Origin: Planctomycetota bacterium
GTDB taxonomy: Bacteria > Planctomycetota > UBA1135 > GCA-002686595
Assembly: GCA_014237855.1 (NCBI GenBank)
Contig: JABACD010000021.1
Coordinates: 42,093-106,092 of the forward strand
Reading direction: 5' to 3'
DNA: 64,000 nt
In this document: positions 35,401 to 43,939 of the stretch, one piece after another
Numbering within the stretch: position 1 is the first letter of the stretch
Layout: each line of letters starts with the position of its first letter
The notes under the pieces: generated by a model
The model's database searches: none
The model's input: only the letters and a program-made list of their open reading frames with translations
What the model was told of the DNA's origin: nothing
Program-made: the position numbers and the translations under genes

Positions 35401-36592
35401 AACACTCGCCAGCCTGGACGAGTTCGAGCATGTCATTCCACTACTGGGATCAGAAGGTGATCCCAGCCTTCGATTTGCTCTGATCTTCGATCTTGCGCGG
35501 CTCTCAGTCAGTCCCCAGGACCTTCTTGAACAGCTTGAGATCGACGAGCACCCCACCAGCGTCCGCTTCGCCTTGCTCTGCGCTCTAGGGCGAATGCCAG
35601 AGGAAAACTTCAAGCGCGATCAACTCGAGCAATTCCTGGCAACTGCCGCCGCCCTGGGTCGCAGCGCCACCGATCCGGGTCTGTACTCCCTCTGCAAGTG
35701 GATCCTGACCACTCATGGAAGAGATTCGATTCACGGGGAGCAGCAAGAGACTGCCCCCCCCGATGCCGGCTGGTCGCGAACCCTGGAGAACCAGGTCATG
35801 GTGCGCCTGAAAGGAGCGGTCACCTTCCTCATGGGATCCCAAGGCTGGATCCCCGGCCGCGTATCATCAGAGACCAGACGCCTCTACTACATCCCGAACG
35901 ACTACGAGATAAGCACAACTGAAGTAACACAACTTCAAATGAGTCGATTCGCAGAGGCTTATCCGGAGTGGAGCAAGGGTGTCCTTCCCAGCGATGACTC
36001 CAAGCCTGCTGAAGGTGTCTCTTGGTTCACCGCCATCGCGTATTGCCGCTGGCTCAGCGAGGTAGAAGGCGTACCTGAATCACAAATGTGCTACCCACCG
36101 CTGGATGAGATCGGCCCTGGAATGATCCTCGAGCAAGGCATCCTCGAGCGTACCGGCTACCGATTGCCGACCGAGGCAGAGTGGGAGTATGCATGCCGTG
36201 CGGGAGCTGACTCCTTGTACTCCTTTGGAAACGACATCACTCTACTTCCAGAATTCGCAAACTCCCTTGGCGCCAATCAATTCGAGACCCATAGCTCGGG
36301 CACCGAAGAGGTTGGACGGCGGCTGCCTAATGATCTCGGCCTGTTTGATATGCACGGCAATGTCCAGGAGTGGTGCCATGACGAGCTACGGTACTACCGC
36401 GTCCTCGGACCGTTCTTCGTCCCGAGCCATCAGAACAACAGTTCTCGCTTCGCAGACAAACCTCTCCGCGCCATTCGAGGCGGATGGTACGAGTCGGCCC
36501 CCCTGAACGTGAGCTGCGCTGGCCGGAGAAGAGGAAGAGCAGAGATGATCAGCCGGGGGCTCGGATTCCGAGTTGCACGAACGGTACGCTGA
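32489..36592 (+). CDS. Ser/Thr protein kinase with C-terminal SUMF1/FGE-like domain
   Basis: A 1,367-residue protein. Kinase domain about residues 99-370: IGRGAMGVVFKA, VAIK (Lys128), HRDIKPAN (Asp221), DFG (Asp239), GTPSYMSPEQ. A membrane span at about 392-412 is followed by about 690 residues of helical, partly repetitive sequence. The last 260 residues (from about 1105) are a formylglycine-generating-enzyme-like fold: VTFLMGSQGW, STTEVTQLQMSRF, EGVSWFTAIAYCRWLS, GYRLPTEAEWEYACRAG, MHGNVQEWC, IRGGWYE, GLGFRVAR. The two FGE catalytic cysteines are not both present (SCAGRR aligns with the second; the first is Pro), so it is probably a binding domain. The N-terminal start may be frameshifted. 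Confidence 0.88.
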   Translation: MLEPGLRVPSIDSDRSETDEFLQTASNTPNARREAWGDSHQAHLLPGKKPSSGTISPQEGDRPGPGNPIIECLGNDLNKATETTSLGIPRELPCRFGDFELLEEIGRGAMGVVFKARQLSLDRVVAIKLVLASWLANEEQALRFQTEARASASLNHPSIVPLYELGSFEGQHYLCLAYIESQPMSARLEEGPLPPQEAAPLMLEVADAIQHAHSKEILHRDIKPANILIDHEGHPWMTDFGLAKVESEDSQVTGTGESIGTPSYMSPEQAAGEVVGVGPATDVYGLGATLYALLAGRPPFIAPSAIATLQLVQDREPIPLRTLNPSIPRDLETICSRCLQKAAHKRYQSAEDLSKDLARFLAGEPILARPVSYFERLVRRVVRYPVTSALVALLMLVIGGSALVMVDQWRTTIHALDAEQIAKHDRIESRLQALETANPDAFGALVEGLDFDDPILLERIEEIEKDPEMPELLRSRVRLATLDRRPSLLGETVQQLVRLGDQPEEFNLTLVSLAAALSKSSPQKRIETQELLARIIEEDVEDDESLLAAIGLAACAPEHPAWIARAGPLALKLVDTDPFLLPAFADPLRPFPQPLTEELHQLSLSSDASRRRAATSLLAAGGSHDPVLLADLLPLVDEFQHQDLITSLSQEKELVAERMRKALNEDPPPPAVLSSGPGDEYLHEVFVAAHGRLAGEWAQCLDMPLSDFEDSCERLRADGYRPTKVRPFQRDGEIMVAAIFTRDAQDWSIEWDVMGQSSQSTSILGTQELIPFDYASFVTGKGLETEDHNVMLLAPATSRVREWRLLTKQTAGSLVDTADKLISRGLHPVSLQINHDRSDVLLAASIWHLGTEAGEYEIPLGLRPNELSSYIDAGLSQVEVDATRMNSQNQVCSGIWRSDPEFESHLVWEATLDDHVQAVQDLPYQGFVPIATSVVWGAEAAAVRVATVWQRRTPSVTERVTKARHRARAAATLASLDEFEHVIPLLGSEGDPSLRFALIFDLARLSVSPQDLLEQLEIDEHPTSVRFALLCALGRMPEENFKRDQLEQFLATAAALGRSATDPGLYSLCKWILTTHGRDSIHGEQQETAPPDAGWSRTLENQVMVRLKGAVTFLMGSQGWIPGRVSSETRRLYYIPNDYEISTTEVTQLQMSRFAEAYPEWSKGVLPSDDSKPAEGVSWFTAIAYCRWLSEVEGVPESQMCYPPLDEIGPGMILEQGILERTGYRLPTEAEWEYACRAGADSLYSFGNDITLLPEFANSLGANQFETHSSGTEEVGRRLPNDLGLFDMHGNVQEWCHDELRYYRVLGPFFVPSHQNNSSRFADKPLRAIRGGWYESAPLNVSCAGRRRGRAEMISRGLGFRVARTVR

Positions 36593-36613
36593 ACCGCGCC
36601 TCGCACTCCTCAC

Positions 36614-38455
36614 TCAACGCAATGCACGCTCGAGGACCCCTAACAAGCTTGCACCGGTAAAGGGCTTGAGAACAAATCCTGCCAGATCCTCGTCTGCAAA
36701 CGCTCGCCTGACTTCCTCCTCCGAGTGACCGCTCAAGAGCAGCACAGGGATCTTCTCGTTGATTGCTCGCATGGCCCGCAATGTCTCACGACCATTCATT
36801 CCCGGCATGGTCATATCCAGCAAGACGGCGTCCAGGCGCTCTCCCTCTCTCCGCAGGATCTCCACTCCTTGCAATCCTCCCTCTGCAGAGAACACCGAGT
36901 AGCCCGACCGCTCCAGAATCGCCTGGATCGTGGTTCGAACAATTGGCTCATCGTCCACGACAAGTAGGTAGCCATCAGCGCTTCCGTTGAGAGTTACATC
37001 GCTCTCGGGCGCAGATACCGGGCTGGCGCCATCCAGCTTGAAGTAGATACGAACCCGTGTACCTGAACCTGGTGAGGACTCGACAGCCATGGTGGCACCG
37101 TTAGCTTGCACTGCACCAGTGACAACCCCCAGGCCAAGGCCGCGGCCAGTGAACTTCGTCGAGTAGAACGGGTCAAAGATCCGCGGGAGGTCACCGGCCT
37201 CGATCCCACAGCCGCTATCCACGACCTCGAGTATCGCTACCTCTCCTGGCTCAATATCTCCCACAATCTGAGCCCTCTCGAGCTCTTCAGCAGAGACCTG
37301 ACGTAGCTCTGTCCGCACTTCTACAGCCCCCTCACCAGAGATGGAGGCTTCCAGTGCATTGCGTACCAGGTTTGTCACGATTTGCTGCAGCCGGGTGCGG
37401 TCTACACGAATGCTGGGCATTCCCTCACCGAGCTGACTATTCAGTCTCTTACGCGAGTCCGCGTCGAATAATCGGAGGCTCCCATGAACCACCACAGAGA
37501 TGTCCAACGGAATGCTCTCTACGACACCCTGCCCGGCGAAGACCAGCATCTGGTGTGCAAGATCTGCGGCACGCCGGGCCGCTTCTTCGATGCGACAGAT
37601 GAGATCCTTATGATCGCCCTTCTCTGAGGCTCCTCCCTTGAGGAGCTCAGCATTTCCAAGCACTCCCACGAGCAGGTTGTTGAAGTCATGCGCAACCCCT
37701 CCAGCCATCACTCCCAGGCTTTCCAGCTTGAGCTTTTGTGCGAGAGATTCGTCTGAGCGGCGGCGCTCTTCCTCAGCACGCTTCCTGTCTGAGACATCAG
37801 TGAGCGTTCCGATATACGTCCGTGTCCCATCGAGGGGGTTGGTCCGGGGCGTTGCCTGGCAGTAGACCCATGAGATCTCCCCTTCCCCGGCCACGGGCCA
37901 CTCCATCTCAAAACTCCGACCAGCCGCCAAGGCTAGCCCCCATGCCCTGGCGATGCGCTCGCGATCTTCCTCGAGGACTGAAGACAACCACCCATCTCCC
38001 TTTGCGGCACGAGCATTCAGCCCGGTCAGCTCCTGCCAGCGAGTACTCACGAAGACAACTTTCCCGCTTGTATCTGCCTCGAAGATGCCCAGAGGTGTCA
38101 CCTCGACAAGGTGTCTGAACCGTGAGCGCGAGGCTGCCAGCTGAGACGAGCCGCTATGACTCATGGCGCGTGCCTCCTCCTCGAGGGCCAAGGCCTTTGC
38201 CTCTGTCATCCTGGCCCTTTTATCCAGCCGCAATACAAGGACAAGGGCTCCAACACCAGCCAGTCCTGACAATGAGAGCAACCAAGCTGTGGATGCAGGT
38301 GCTTCGAGTAGCAGAGCGACACTCAAGGCCCCCAATAGTCCTAACCAGGCGCCGAACAGGAAGAGGAGCCGATCATGCCGGTAGAGACCAATTGAGATTG
38401 CCGCGAACGCTGCAGGCGCATAGAGGAGAATCGAAATAGAGCAGGCAAATATCAT
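36614..38455 (-). CDS. Hybrid sensor histidine kinase with PAS and receiver domains
   Basis: A 613-residue protein. Residues 1-77 contain three hydrophobic spans. A PAS domain (about 110-230; FRHLVEVTPLGIFEADTSGKVVFVSTRW, ending GTLTDVSDRKRAEEE) is followed by the phosphoacceptor helix GGVAHDFNNLLVGVLGNAELL with His256. The ATPase domain shows VDSGCGIEAGDLPRIFDPFYSTK and GLGLGVVTGAVQANG. A C-terminal receiver domain ends the protein (LLVVDDEPIVRTTIQAI, LLDMTMPGMNGRE with Asp as acceptor, VLKPF). No DNA-binding output domain or adjacent regulator is visible, so an orphan phosphorelay is likely. It is convergent with the SUMF1 kinase gene, 21 bases apart. Confidence 0.93.
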   Translation of the reverse strand: MIFACSISILLYAPAAFAAISIGLYRHDRLLFLFGAWLGLLGALSVALLLEAPASTAWLLSLSGLAGVGALVLVLRLDKRARMTEAKALALEEEARAMSHSGSSQLAASRSRFRHLVEVTPLGIFEADTSGKVVFVSTRWQELTGLNARAAKGDGWLSSVLEEDRERIARAWGLALAAGRSFEMEWPVAGEGEISWVYCQATPRTNPLDGTRTYIGTLTDVSDRKRAEEERRRSDESLAQKLKLESLGVMAGGVAHDFNNLLVGVLGNAELLKGGASEKGDHKDLICRIEEAARRAADLAHQMLVFAGQGVVESIPLDISVVVHGSLRLFDADSRKRLNSQLGEGMPSIRVDRTRLQQIVTNLVRNALEASISGEGAVEVRTELRQVSAEELERAQIVGDIEPGEVAILEVVDSGCGIEAGDLPRIFDPFYSTKFTGRGLGLGVVTGAVQANGATMAVESSPGSGTRVRIYFKLDGASPVSAPESDVTLNGSADGYLLVVDDEPIVRTTIQAILERSGYSVFSAEGGLQGVEILRREGERLDAVLLDMTMPGMNGRETLRAMRAINEKIPVLLLSGHSEEEVRRAFADEDLAGFVLKPFTGASLLGVLERALR

Positions 38456-38834
38456 CGCTTGGCCTTCAGCCTACCAGAGGTAGAAGTCCTAAACCTGATC
38501 ACACCCACCTAAACAGGCACATCACCAGTCTGTAATTCAACCCTGATCGTGACTGACACCAGAGCTTCAAGCCAAACAAGTGCCGTGAGCCTTGCTCAGG
38601 GCCAACTCTCAAGACATCCCCAAACGGAGTCACAGAGTCAGAGAAGCCTGTCGGTTCCAGTGAAACCACAGGCCTGAGCCCCCCCTTGCTCATCAACCAA
38701 TCAGCTTTCGATAGAGCGATGCGGTCTGGATCGGAAGGCAGAGCCCTCTAACAAGTGCTGAGTCACGATATACAGGCACGAAAAAAGACCGCGTGGCCCG
38801 ATCTCTCCTGAGATCTCAATGAGCTGAAGCCGAC
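38456..38834. other. Intergenic stretch of 379 bases
   Basis: Contains the promoter of the hybrid kinase (minus) and the downstream end of nothing on the plus strand. Two short minus-strand frames (38499-38696, 38701-38931) are not convincing. No clear hairpin or repeat noted. Confidence 0.4.
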
Positions 38835-40181
38835 CTACTTCGGCCGACGCAGGGCTGCCACGTCGATCTCCCAGAAAACCGTGAAGTCCGAGCCCTTCAG
38901 GAGGCGCAAAGACTGTTGCATGGGTATCCACACGGCCAGTTCTTCCAGCCCGTCACCATCAAGATCACCGACTGGAGCAACGTCTGCCCCTCCGTGATAG
39001 CCAGAGGTCTGACCTGAGCTGGTCTTCGATCGAACGTCATAGCGCTTCAACTGCTTACCGGTCGCACCAGAGAGGATCGTGGCCCAACCGGCATCCGCGT
39101 CCAAGAAGGTCTCATTGGCTCCAACGACGAGATCTGCGATCCCGTCCTTGTCGTGATCGCTCGTGAAGGCAAGGCTCGTCCCCTCCCCATTCAAATACCC
39201 ACCAAGATAGGAGACCTCCCAGAGCATAGCGCCGGTCGCACCGCTCCAGCTCCGTGTGTGAGTGTTCACAGTGGTGGTAACGATGTCAGGAATACCATCC
39301 TTGTCCAGGTCCTCACCTGAAGCAAGACACCAGGCTGCGGTGGGAAGAGAGAGCGGTTTGCGCTTGCCTGCACTGAACAGCACACGGGTACGCGCATCGG
39401 ATTGCGCAGCTCCGTAGCTAGGCCCCTCCTCAGCCGCTTCGCAAGCGTGCTCACGGGGAAGCGACAAGGAGACCTCCCCAAGGCCATCGCCGTCCAGATC
39501 GTCGAGAACTGCGACATTCATGCCCGCGAAGGAGTAGACCTTCCCCCTGGCTTTGGTCTTCGAAGCAAAGCCCGGGGTATCGGTCTTGCTCAGCGTGGGG
39601 AGCTTCCAGCCCTCAGCCAACTGGCGAAGCATCTGGCAACCGGCCAGGGGAACCAGCGTCTCCACAGGAAGCCAGGAACTACCGTCGACAATCACAGCCC
39701 CCCCAGACAACCCGATCACCAGATCGAAAGTGGAATCGCCGGTGAGCTGAACGCCACCAGCAAGAGCACGGGCAGCCCCCTCGAGAGACTCGGGGATGTC
39801 CAGCTCTACGAGGACGCGACCCTTCTTGGGCGAGACCAAGCTCACACCGCCCGAACTGTCACCCACTGCAAGTTCGATAGCACCGTCACCATCAAGATCA
39901 CCCACCGGTGCCAGCGACTTCCCAAAGCCCTTTCCACCTTCGAGCACATGCAGGACTCTCCCATCAGCCCCCCCCAGCACCCATAGTATCGGGTCCGGCG
40001 CCAGACCTGGGGCCGGACTATCCGTCATCCCAGCGGGGCGCGAACGATGGGCCAAGACAAGATCGGGCTTCTTGTCACCATCAACATCTCCCACCACCAC
40101 GATTGCGCCACGCAGGCCATCGTAGTCATCCGGAACCAGGGCTATCAGGGCTGATGTCAGCAGGAGGGTCTGCGGGATCAT
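38835..40181 (-). CDS. Secreted FG-GAP/VCBS repeat protein
   Basis: A 448-residue protein with a short signal (MIPQTLLLTSALIALVP). It contains at least six calcium-binding FG-GAP-like sites: GDVDGDKKPDLVLAH, GDLDGDGAIELAVGD, DLDGDGLGEVSLSL, DLDKDGIPDIVTTT, DHDKDGIADLVVGA, GDLDGDGLEELAVW. These repeats build a beta-propeller similar to integrin alpha heads, usually for binding proteins or sugars at the cell surface. No enzyme domain. ATG 40181 starts the signal; the open frame extends 12 codons further. It is divergent from the sigma/kinase pair. Confidence 0.85.
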   Translation of the reverse strand: MIPQTLLLTSALIALVPDDYDGLRGAIVVVGDVDGDKKPDLVLAHRSRPAGMTDSPAPGLAPDPILWVLGGADGRVLHVLEGGKGFGKSLAPVGDLDGDGAIELAVGDSSGGVSLVSPKKGRVLVELDIPESLEGAARALAGGVQLTGDSTFDLVIGLSGGAVIVDGSSWLPVETLVPLAGCQMLRQLAEGWKLPTLSKTDTPGFASKTKARGKVYSFAGMNVAVLDDLDGDGLGEVSLSLPREHACEAAEEGPSYGAAQSDARTRVLFSAGKRKPLSLPTAAWCLASGEDLDKDGIPDIVTTTVNTHTRSWSGATGAMLWEVSYLGGYLNGEGTSLAFTSDHDKDGIADLVVGANETFLDADAGWATILSGATGKQLKRYDVRSKTSSGQTSGYHGGADVAPVGDLDGDGLEELAVWIPMQQSLRLLKGSDFTVFWEIDVAALRRPK

Positions 40182-40446
40182 GTTCAGTCTCGATGGAATT
40201 GAGCAGCCCTGATTCAACCCCCTTGGCCAAGGTAGGTGTCGTTGAGAATATGAATTTGCTCCTGCCTATGATTGCTGTAACCCTGATTCACCGAGAGGGT
40301 AATGAGTCAGGCCAGCCGTGGTTGGCCCATCAGGTGCCCGTCCCTTTTCATCAGAGTGGATTTCCTGACAGCTCCCTGGACACATCCTTCAGCTGGAGGC
40401 TCACACAAGACCACCCGTACAAGCTATGCTACTCTGAATAGCAGTC

Positions 40447-40453
40447 AGGAGGT
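40447..40453 (+). promoter_or_regulatory. Strong ribosome site without ATG, TTG or GTG start
   Basis: AGGAGGT at 40447-40453 lies five bases before an ATC codon (40458) that opens the coherent sigma-factor reading. No ATG, GTG or TTG occurs at a usable distance in this frame. This suggests an ATC start, rare but known for other genes in bacteria. Confidence 0.5.
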
Positions 40454-40457
40454 AAAA

Positions 40458-41060
40458 ATCGAGACCAACAAAGACGACTCGGCAGATGATCTGATCATCG
40501 ATAACGCTGACCTGATTGACCGTGCGCGGAAGGGTGACAAGGAAGCCCTCCAGCAGGTTTGCGGTGCTATCGAGCCGCGGCTGAGACAAGCAGCAGCCAA
40601 GAAACTAGGGAATCTGCAAGCCAAGATTCGAGTCTCAGACGTCTTGCAGTCAACCTTCATCGATATCCTCCGCGCATCCAATCAGCTGCCAGCAGGTGCT
40701 GGGAAGGAAGTCGAGCAGTGGAGTCTCAGGGTCCTCGACAACAACATCCGGGACCTGGTTCGCTACTTCCATGCGGTGCGACGAGACAAGGACCAAGAGC
40801 AACCCTTGGACACCAGCACCAGCTTCGCCTCTGGCCAGCCCTCTCCCGCAACCCAGCTCGTTCAGTCAGAAGACGTCACACAGATCGCGATGGCAATCCG
40901 CGAGCTGCCCGAGGACTATCAACGAGTTCTACAGCTGTTCATGCGCCCTGACTTCAGCCACAAGTCGGCTGCCTCGACTCTGGGTCGAAGTGAAGGGGCC
41001 ACTCGAGTACTGCTTGCCCGCGCTAGAGCCGCCCTCCTCGCAAGCCTTGATGAAGCGTGA
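40458..41060 (+). CDS. ECF-type RNA polymerase sigma factor, probable ATC start
   Basis: About 200 residues from the ATC at 40458. The sequence begins ETNKDDSADDLIIDNADLIDRARKGDKEAL and then gives region 2 (KIRVSDVLQSTFIDILRAS, WSLRVLDNNIRDLVRYFH) and region 4 (ELPEDYQRVLQLFMRPDFSHKSAASTLGRSEGATRVLLARARAALL). The planctomycete SVSD/RVSD-type region 2 fits the ECF groups paired with Ser/Thr kinases. The upstream in-frame ATG at 40302 would add 52 residues of non-coding appearance (Trp, Pro, Ser, Thr rich). The stop overlaps the kinase's GTG, or lies two bases before its ATG. Kinase control is likely. Confidence 0.88.
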   Translation: METNKDDSADDLIIDNADLIDRARKGDKEALQQVCGAIEPRLRQAAAKKLGNLQAKIRVSDVLQSTFIDILRASNQLPAGAGKEVEQWSLRVLDNNIRDLVRYFHAVRRDKDQEQPLDTSTSFASGQPSPATQLVQSEDVTQIAMAIRELPEDYQRVLQLFMRPDFSHKSAASTLGRSEGATRVLLARARAALLASLDEA

Positions 41061-41062
41061 TC

Positions 41063-43939
41063 ATGAGTACGCCCCCTGGCCCACAGAGCCGCATCGAACG
41101 AGTTCTCGAAGCCTGGTACCTTTGCGAACAAGAGGGACGCCCTGCTAACGTTGAGGAGCTCTGTAATGGGGACGCACAGCTCGCCGAGCGAGTAACGAGG
41201 CTCCTCAGGAAGGAGCCCGCCTTCCTTCAGTTTCAGGGCTCTGAGTCCCAGCAAGTCGTCACCGAGGTTCATGCCTCCGAGCAGTACAGCGACACTCAAG
41301 TTGGCGAGTTTCGAATCCTACACCGCATTGCCAGCGGCGGCATGGGCACTGTCTTCTTGGCCGAGCAGGAGCGGATGGGCCGGCAAGTTGCGCTCAAGGT
41401 TGTCGATCGTAAGCAGCTAGGAAATCCCCAGGCCTTCGAGCGCCTGCAGCGAGAGGCCTCCATAACCGGGCGTCTGAATCATCCGAACATCGTCCCGGTC
41501 TATGCCATCGGCGAGGAGGATGATCACTGCTTCATTGCCATGCGCTTTCTCGAGGGACCGCCACTGAATGAGGCAGGCTTACCTCTCGACCCCATGGAGG
41601 CCGCAAGGATCGGGATTGGAGTTGCCAATGCCCTGGATGCTGCACATCGAGCTGGCGTCGTTCATCGAGACGTCAAGCCATCCAACATATTATTGGATGC
41701 GCAGAGGCCTTACCTCGTGGACTTCGGGCTAGCGCGCTCAACCGTGGATCCAACGCTGACCAGTCAGGGCTCTGTTCCGGGAACATTGCCATACATGGCC
41801 CCGGAGCTATTCTCCCAGAATGCAGCCCTACTGGACCCGCGCTGCGATGTGTATGCCCTTGGAGCAACTCTCTACGAGCTCGCCATGGGCCGCCCCCCCT
41901 TCCTGGAGAAACAAGTCGTCGCAACGGCAAGTCGCATCCTCCTCAAGGACCCTCCCCCCTTGCGACTTGGCCGTCGCCACAAGGACTTCGAGACCATCGT
42001 CTTGAAGGCGCTGGAAAAGGACCCGAATCAGCGGATTCAGAGTGCCCTGGAGCTTGCAGCTGACCTGCAGCGCTACCTGCAAGACGAGCCGATACTCTCC
42101 CAACCCACGACGAGAATTCATCGCCTTGCCCGACATGCCCGGAGATATCCAAAGGTAACGACCATGGCCGTGATCGGCTCGGCGATCGTGCTTGCCCTGT
42201 TTGTCAGCCAGCAGATCGCGAGACGCGGCGAGCGAAAGGCACTGGATGCAGGTGTGCAAGTCGTCAGCTCGGCCCTCGATCAGGGTGATGTTCAGAGTGC
42301 TCGCCAGGTCATGGGCAACCTCCTGATCGACCACCCACAGCATGAGGCCCTGTCCTTGGTTGCTGATCGCGTGAAGGCCGAAATCGCAGCAGATCGAGTA
42401 TTCACCAGTCTCCTTCAACGACCACTCCTGCTCGACTGGTCCGGACTCGAGAATTCGCTGAGTGACCTCGAGGACTCCAGGGCGTTTGAGCTCATTCCGG
42501 GGCGGGCCAGACCGCTTGCGGCGGCCGCCGACTGGACCTTGGGTAGAGAATCCAGCGCAAAGGAGCACCTCGCCATCATGCGAAGTGACCTCGAGGACTC
42601 CAGGGCGTTTGAGCTCATTCCGGAGCGGGCCAGACCGATTGCGGCGGCCGCCGACTGGACCTTGGGTAGAGAATCCAGCGCAAAGGAGCAGCTCGCCATC
42701 ATGCGAGAGGATGGCGCGGCCCCCCTCGCCGTACACGCGCTGAGTCTCCTGATGGGAGAGCAAACTGTCGAAGACCTCCCTGAGGGTAACTCGGACGAAC
42801 ATGTCACCGCCGCAATGGTGCTGTTCTTGCTGGATCAGCCCTTCGACTCGGTGAATGAACAGGTCCGCCTCGCTCTCAGGCTGAATCCCGAGAGTCCCCG
42901 AGCAAGCTACGCAAAGGCAGCTGCCCTGGTTGGTGAAGGCGAGTTCGCACGGGCCAGCGAGTTGATCGAGAACCACCTCGGTTCTCTCGGCAAGACAGTC
43001 GAGGCAAGGCGCCTGCTCCTTCGCATTCAGGTACAGACCGGTCGCTTCGAAAAGGCACGAGCAACCCTCGAGGCCATCCCCAGAGACGAGCGGGGAATCA
43101 TCTGTGCATTCAATGAGCTCGAGATACTCCACAAGCTGACTGAGTTCGAGGAGTACGAGTCACGGCTGGCTGAGTACCGCCAGGACTTCCCTTCACCCTG
43201 CCTCCTGGATCTCTTGGTGTCTCAGGACATCGCGAACGGCGGCCGAGACGACGAGGCATTCGAGATGCTCGAGCGACTGATTGAGGCCGTCCCCGATCCC
43301 ACGCTCAGGGATCAGGCCGAAGCAACGATGTTCCAGCTGGCAGCTGATCGAGTCCTGCAGCACACCCCAAGAATTCCGCCAACACCGGATGAACTCGGGC
43401 CACTCATCGACTGGGGGCTGGAGCTGTGGGAAACACTGGAGTACCGACAGGCTCGAGGAATCGTGGCCTGGAGACTCGGGCTCCTGACGCTCTACATGAT
43501 ACCAGCAGAACGCGGCCTGCAGTTCCTGGAGAAAGCACACACCCTCCTGCCAAACGACGTCCGGCTGCTGTACGACTACAGCACGCGTCTCTTGAACCTC
43601 ATCGAGATGAACCTCCTCGATGAGGACATGGATGACTACTTCCTGGGGCGCCTGAGCTCATCAATGCTCGATATCACCCGCAGCCTTGAGGAGAAGAACA
43701 CCTATGAACGCGAGGAGGTTCGGGCTGCCCTGGGTGACGCCTTCCTCGACCTGGTTCTCGAGACCTCCGATTGGATGCTCCTCAGGAACTCCGAACCGTT
43801 CTTCTCGACCATTCCTGAGACCCCCAAGTACCGTGAGGCACACAAGGGGGCTCAGAAAATGCTCGGGACACTCTTTGGACCGGAGAGCGAAGAGGCTCTC
43901 TGGCACGAGGAGAAGACCGGCTCAGTTGATGATGAATAG
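41063..43939 (+). CDS. Membrane Ser/Thr protein kinase with repetitive outer region
   Basis: A 958-residue kinase. N-terminal helix RIERVLEAWYLCEQEGRPAN, then kinase domain (about 82-355): SGGMGTVFLA, VALK (Lys112), HRDVKPSN (Asp203), DFG (Asp220), GTLPYMAPE. A membrane span at about 366-386 is followed by a helical TPR-like region to the end. Residues about 467-548 contain a recent in-frame tandem duplication of 41 codons (DLEDSRAFELIP..RAAAADWTLGRESSAKE..LAIMR twice, three nucleotide changes). The GTG at 41057 overlaps the sigma stop (GTGA) and is an alternative start to ATG 41063. It is paired with the sigma factor just upstream. Confidence 0.93.
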   Translation: MSTPPGPQSRIERVLEAWYLCEQEGRPANVEELCNGDAQLAERVTRLLRKEPAFLQFQGSESQQVVTEVHASEQYSDTQVGEFRILHRIASGGMGTVFLAEQERMGRQVALKVVDRKQLGNPQAFERLQREASITGRLNHPNIVPVYAIGEEDDHCFIAMRFLEGPPLNEAGLPLDPMEAARIGIGVANALDAAHRAGVVHRDVKPSNILLDAQRPYLVDFGLARSTVDPTLTSQGSVPGTLPYMAPELFSQNAALLDPRCDVYALGATLYELAMGRPPFLEKQVVATASRILLKDPPPLRLGRRHKDFETIVLKALEKDPNQRIQSALELAADLQRYLQDEPILSQPTTRIHRLARHARRYPKVTTMAVIGSAIVLALFVSQQIARRGERKALDAGVQVVSSALDQGDVQSARQVMGNLLIDHPQHEALSLVADRVKAEIAADRVFTSLLQRPLLLDWSGLENSLSDLEDSRAFELIPGRARPLAAAADWTLGRESSAKEHLAIMRSDLEDSRAFELIPERARPIAAAADWTLGRESSAKEQLAIMREDGAAPLAVHALSLLMGEQTVEDLPEGNSDEHVTAAMVLFLLDQPFDSVNEQVRLALRLNPESPRASYAKAAALVGEGEFARASELIENHLGSLGKTVEARRLLLRIQVQTGRFEKARATLEAIPRDERGIICAFNELEILHKLTEFEEYESRLAEYRQDFPSPCLLDLLVSQDIANGGRDDEAFEMLERLIEAVPDPTLRDQAEATMFQLAADRVLQHTPRIPPTPDELGPLIDWGLELWETLEYRQARGIVAWRLGLLTLYMIPAERGLQFLEKAHTLLPNDVRLLYDYSTRLLNLIEMNLLDEDMDDYFLGRLSSSMLDITRSLEEKNTYEREEVRAALGDAFLDLVLETSDWMLLRNSEPFFSTIPETPKYREAHKGAQKMLGTLFGPESEEALWHEEKTGSVDDE
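42461..42706 (+). repeat. In-frame 123-bp tandem duplication inside the kinase gene
   Basis: Copies 42461-42583 and 42584-42706 begin AGTGACCTCGAGGACTCCAG and differ at three positions. Length 123 is a multiple of three, so the protein gains 41 residues without frame change. The near identity points to a recent event, giving a variable-length outer region. Confidence 0.9.

Noticed and set aside
41828..43132. Long antisense open frame of 434 codons
   Set aside because: It lies wholly inside the well-supported kinase gene, has no domain, and has the repeated segment of the kinase mirrored in it; typical of G+C-rich antisense frames.
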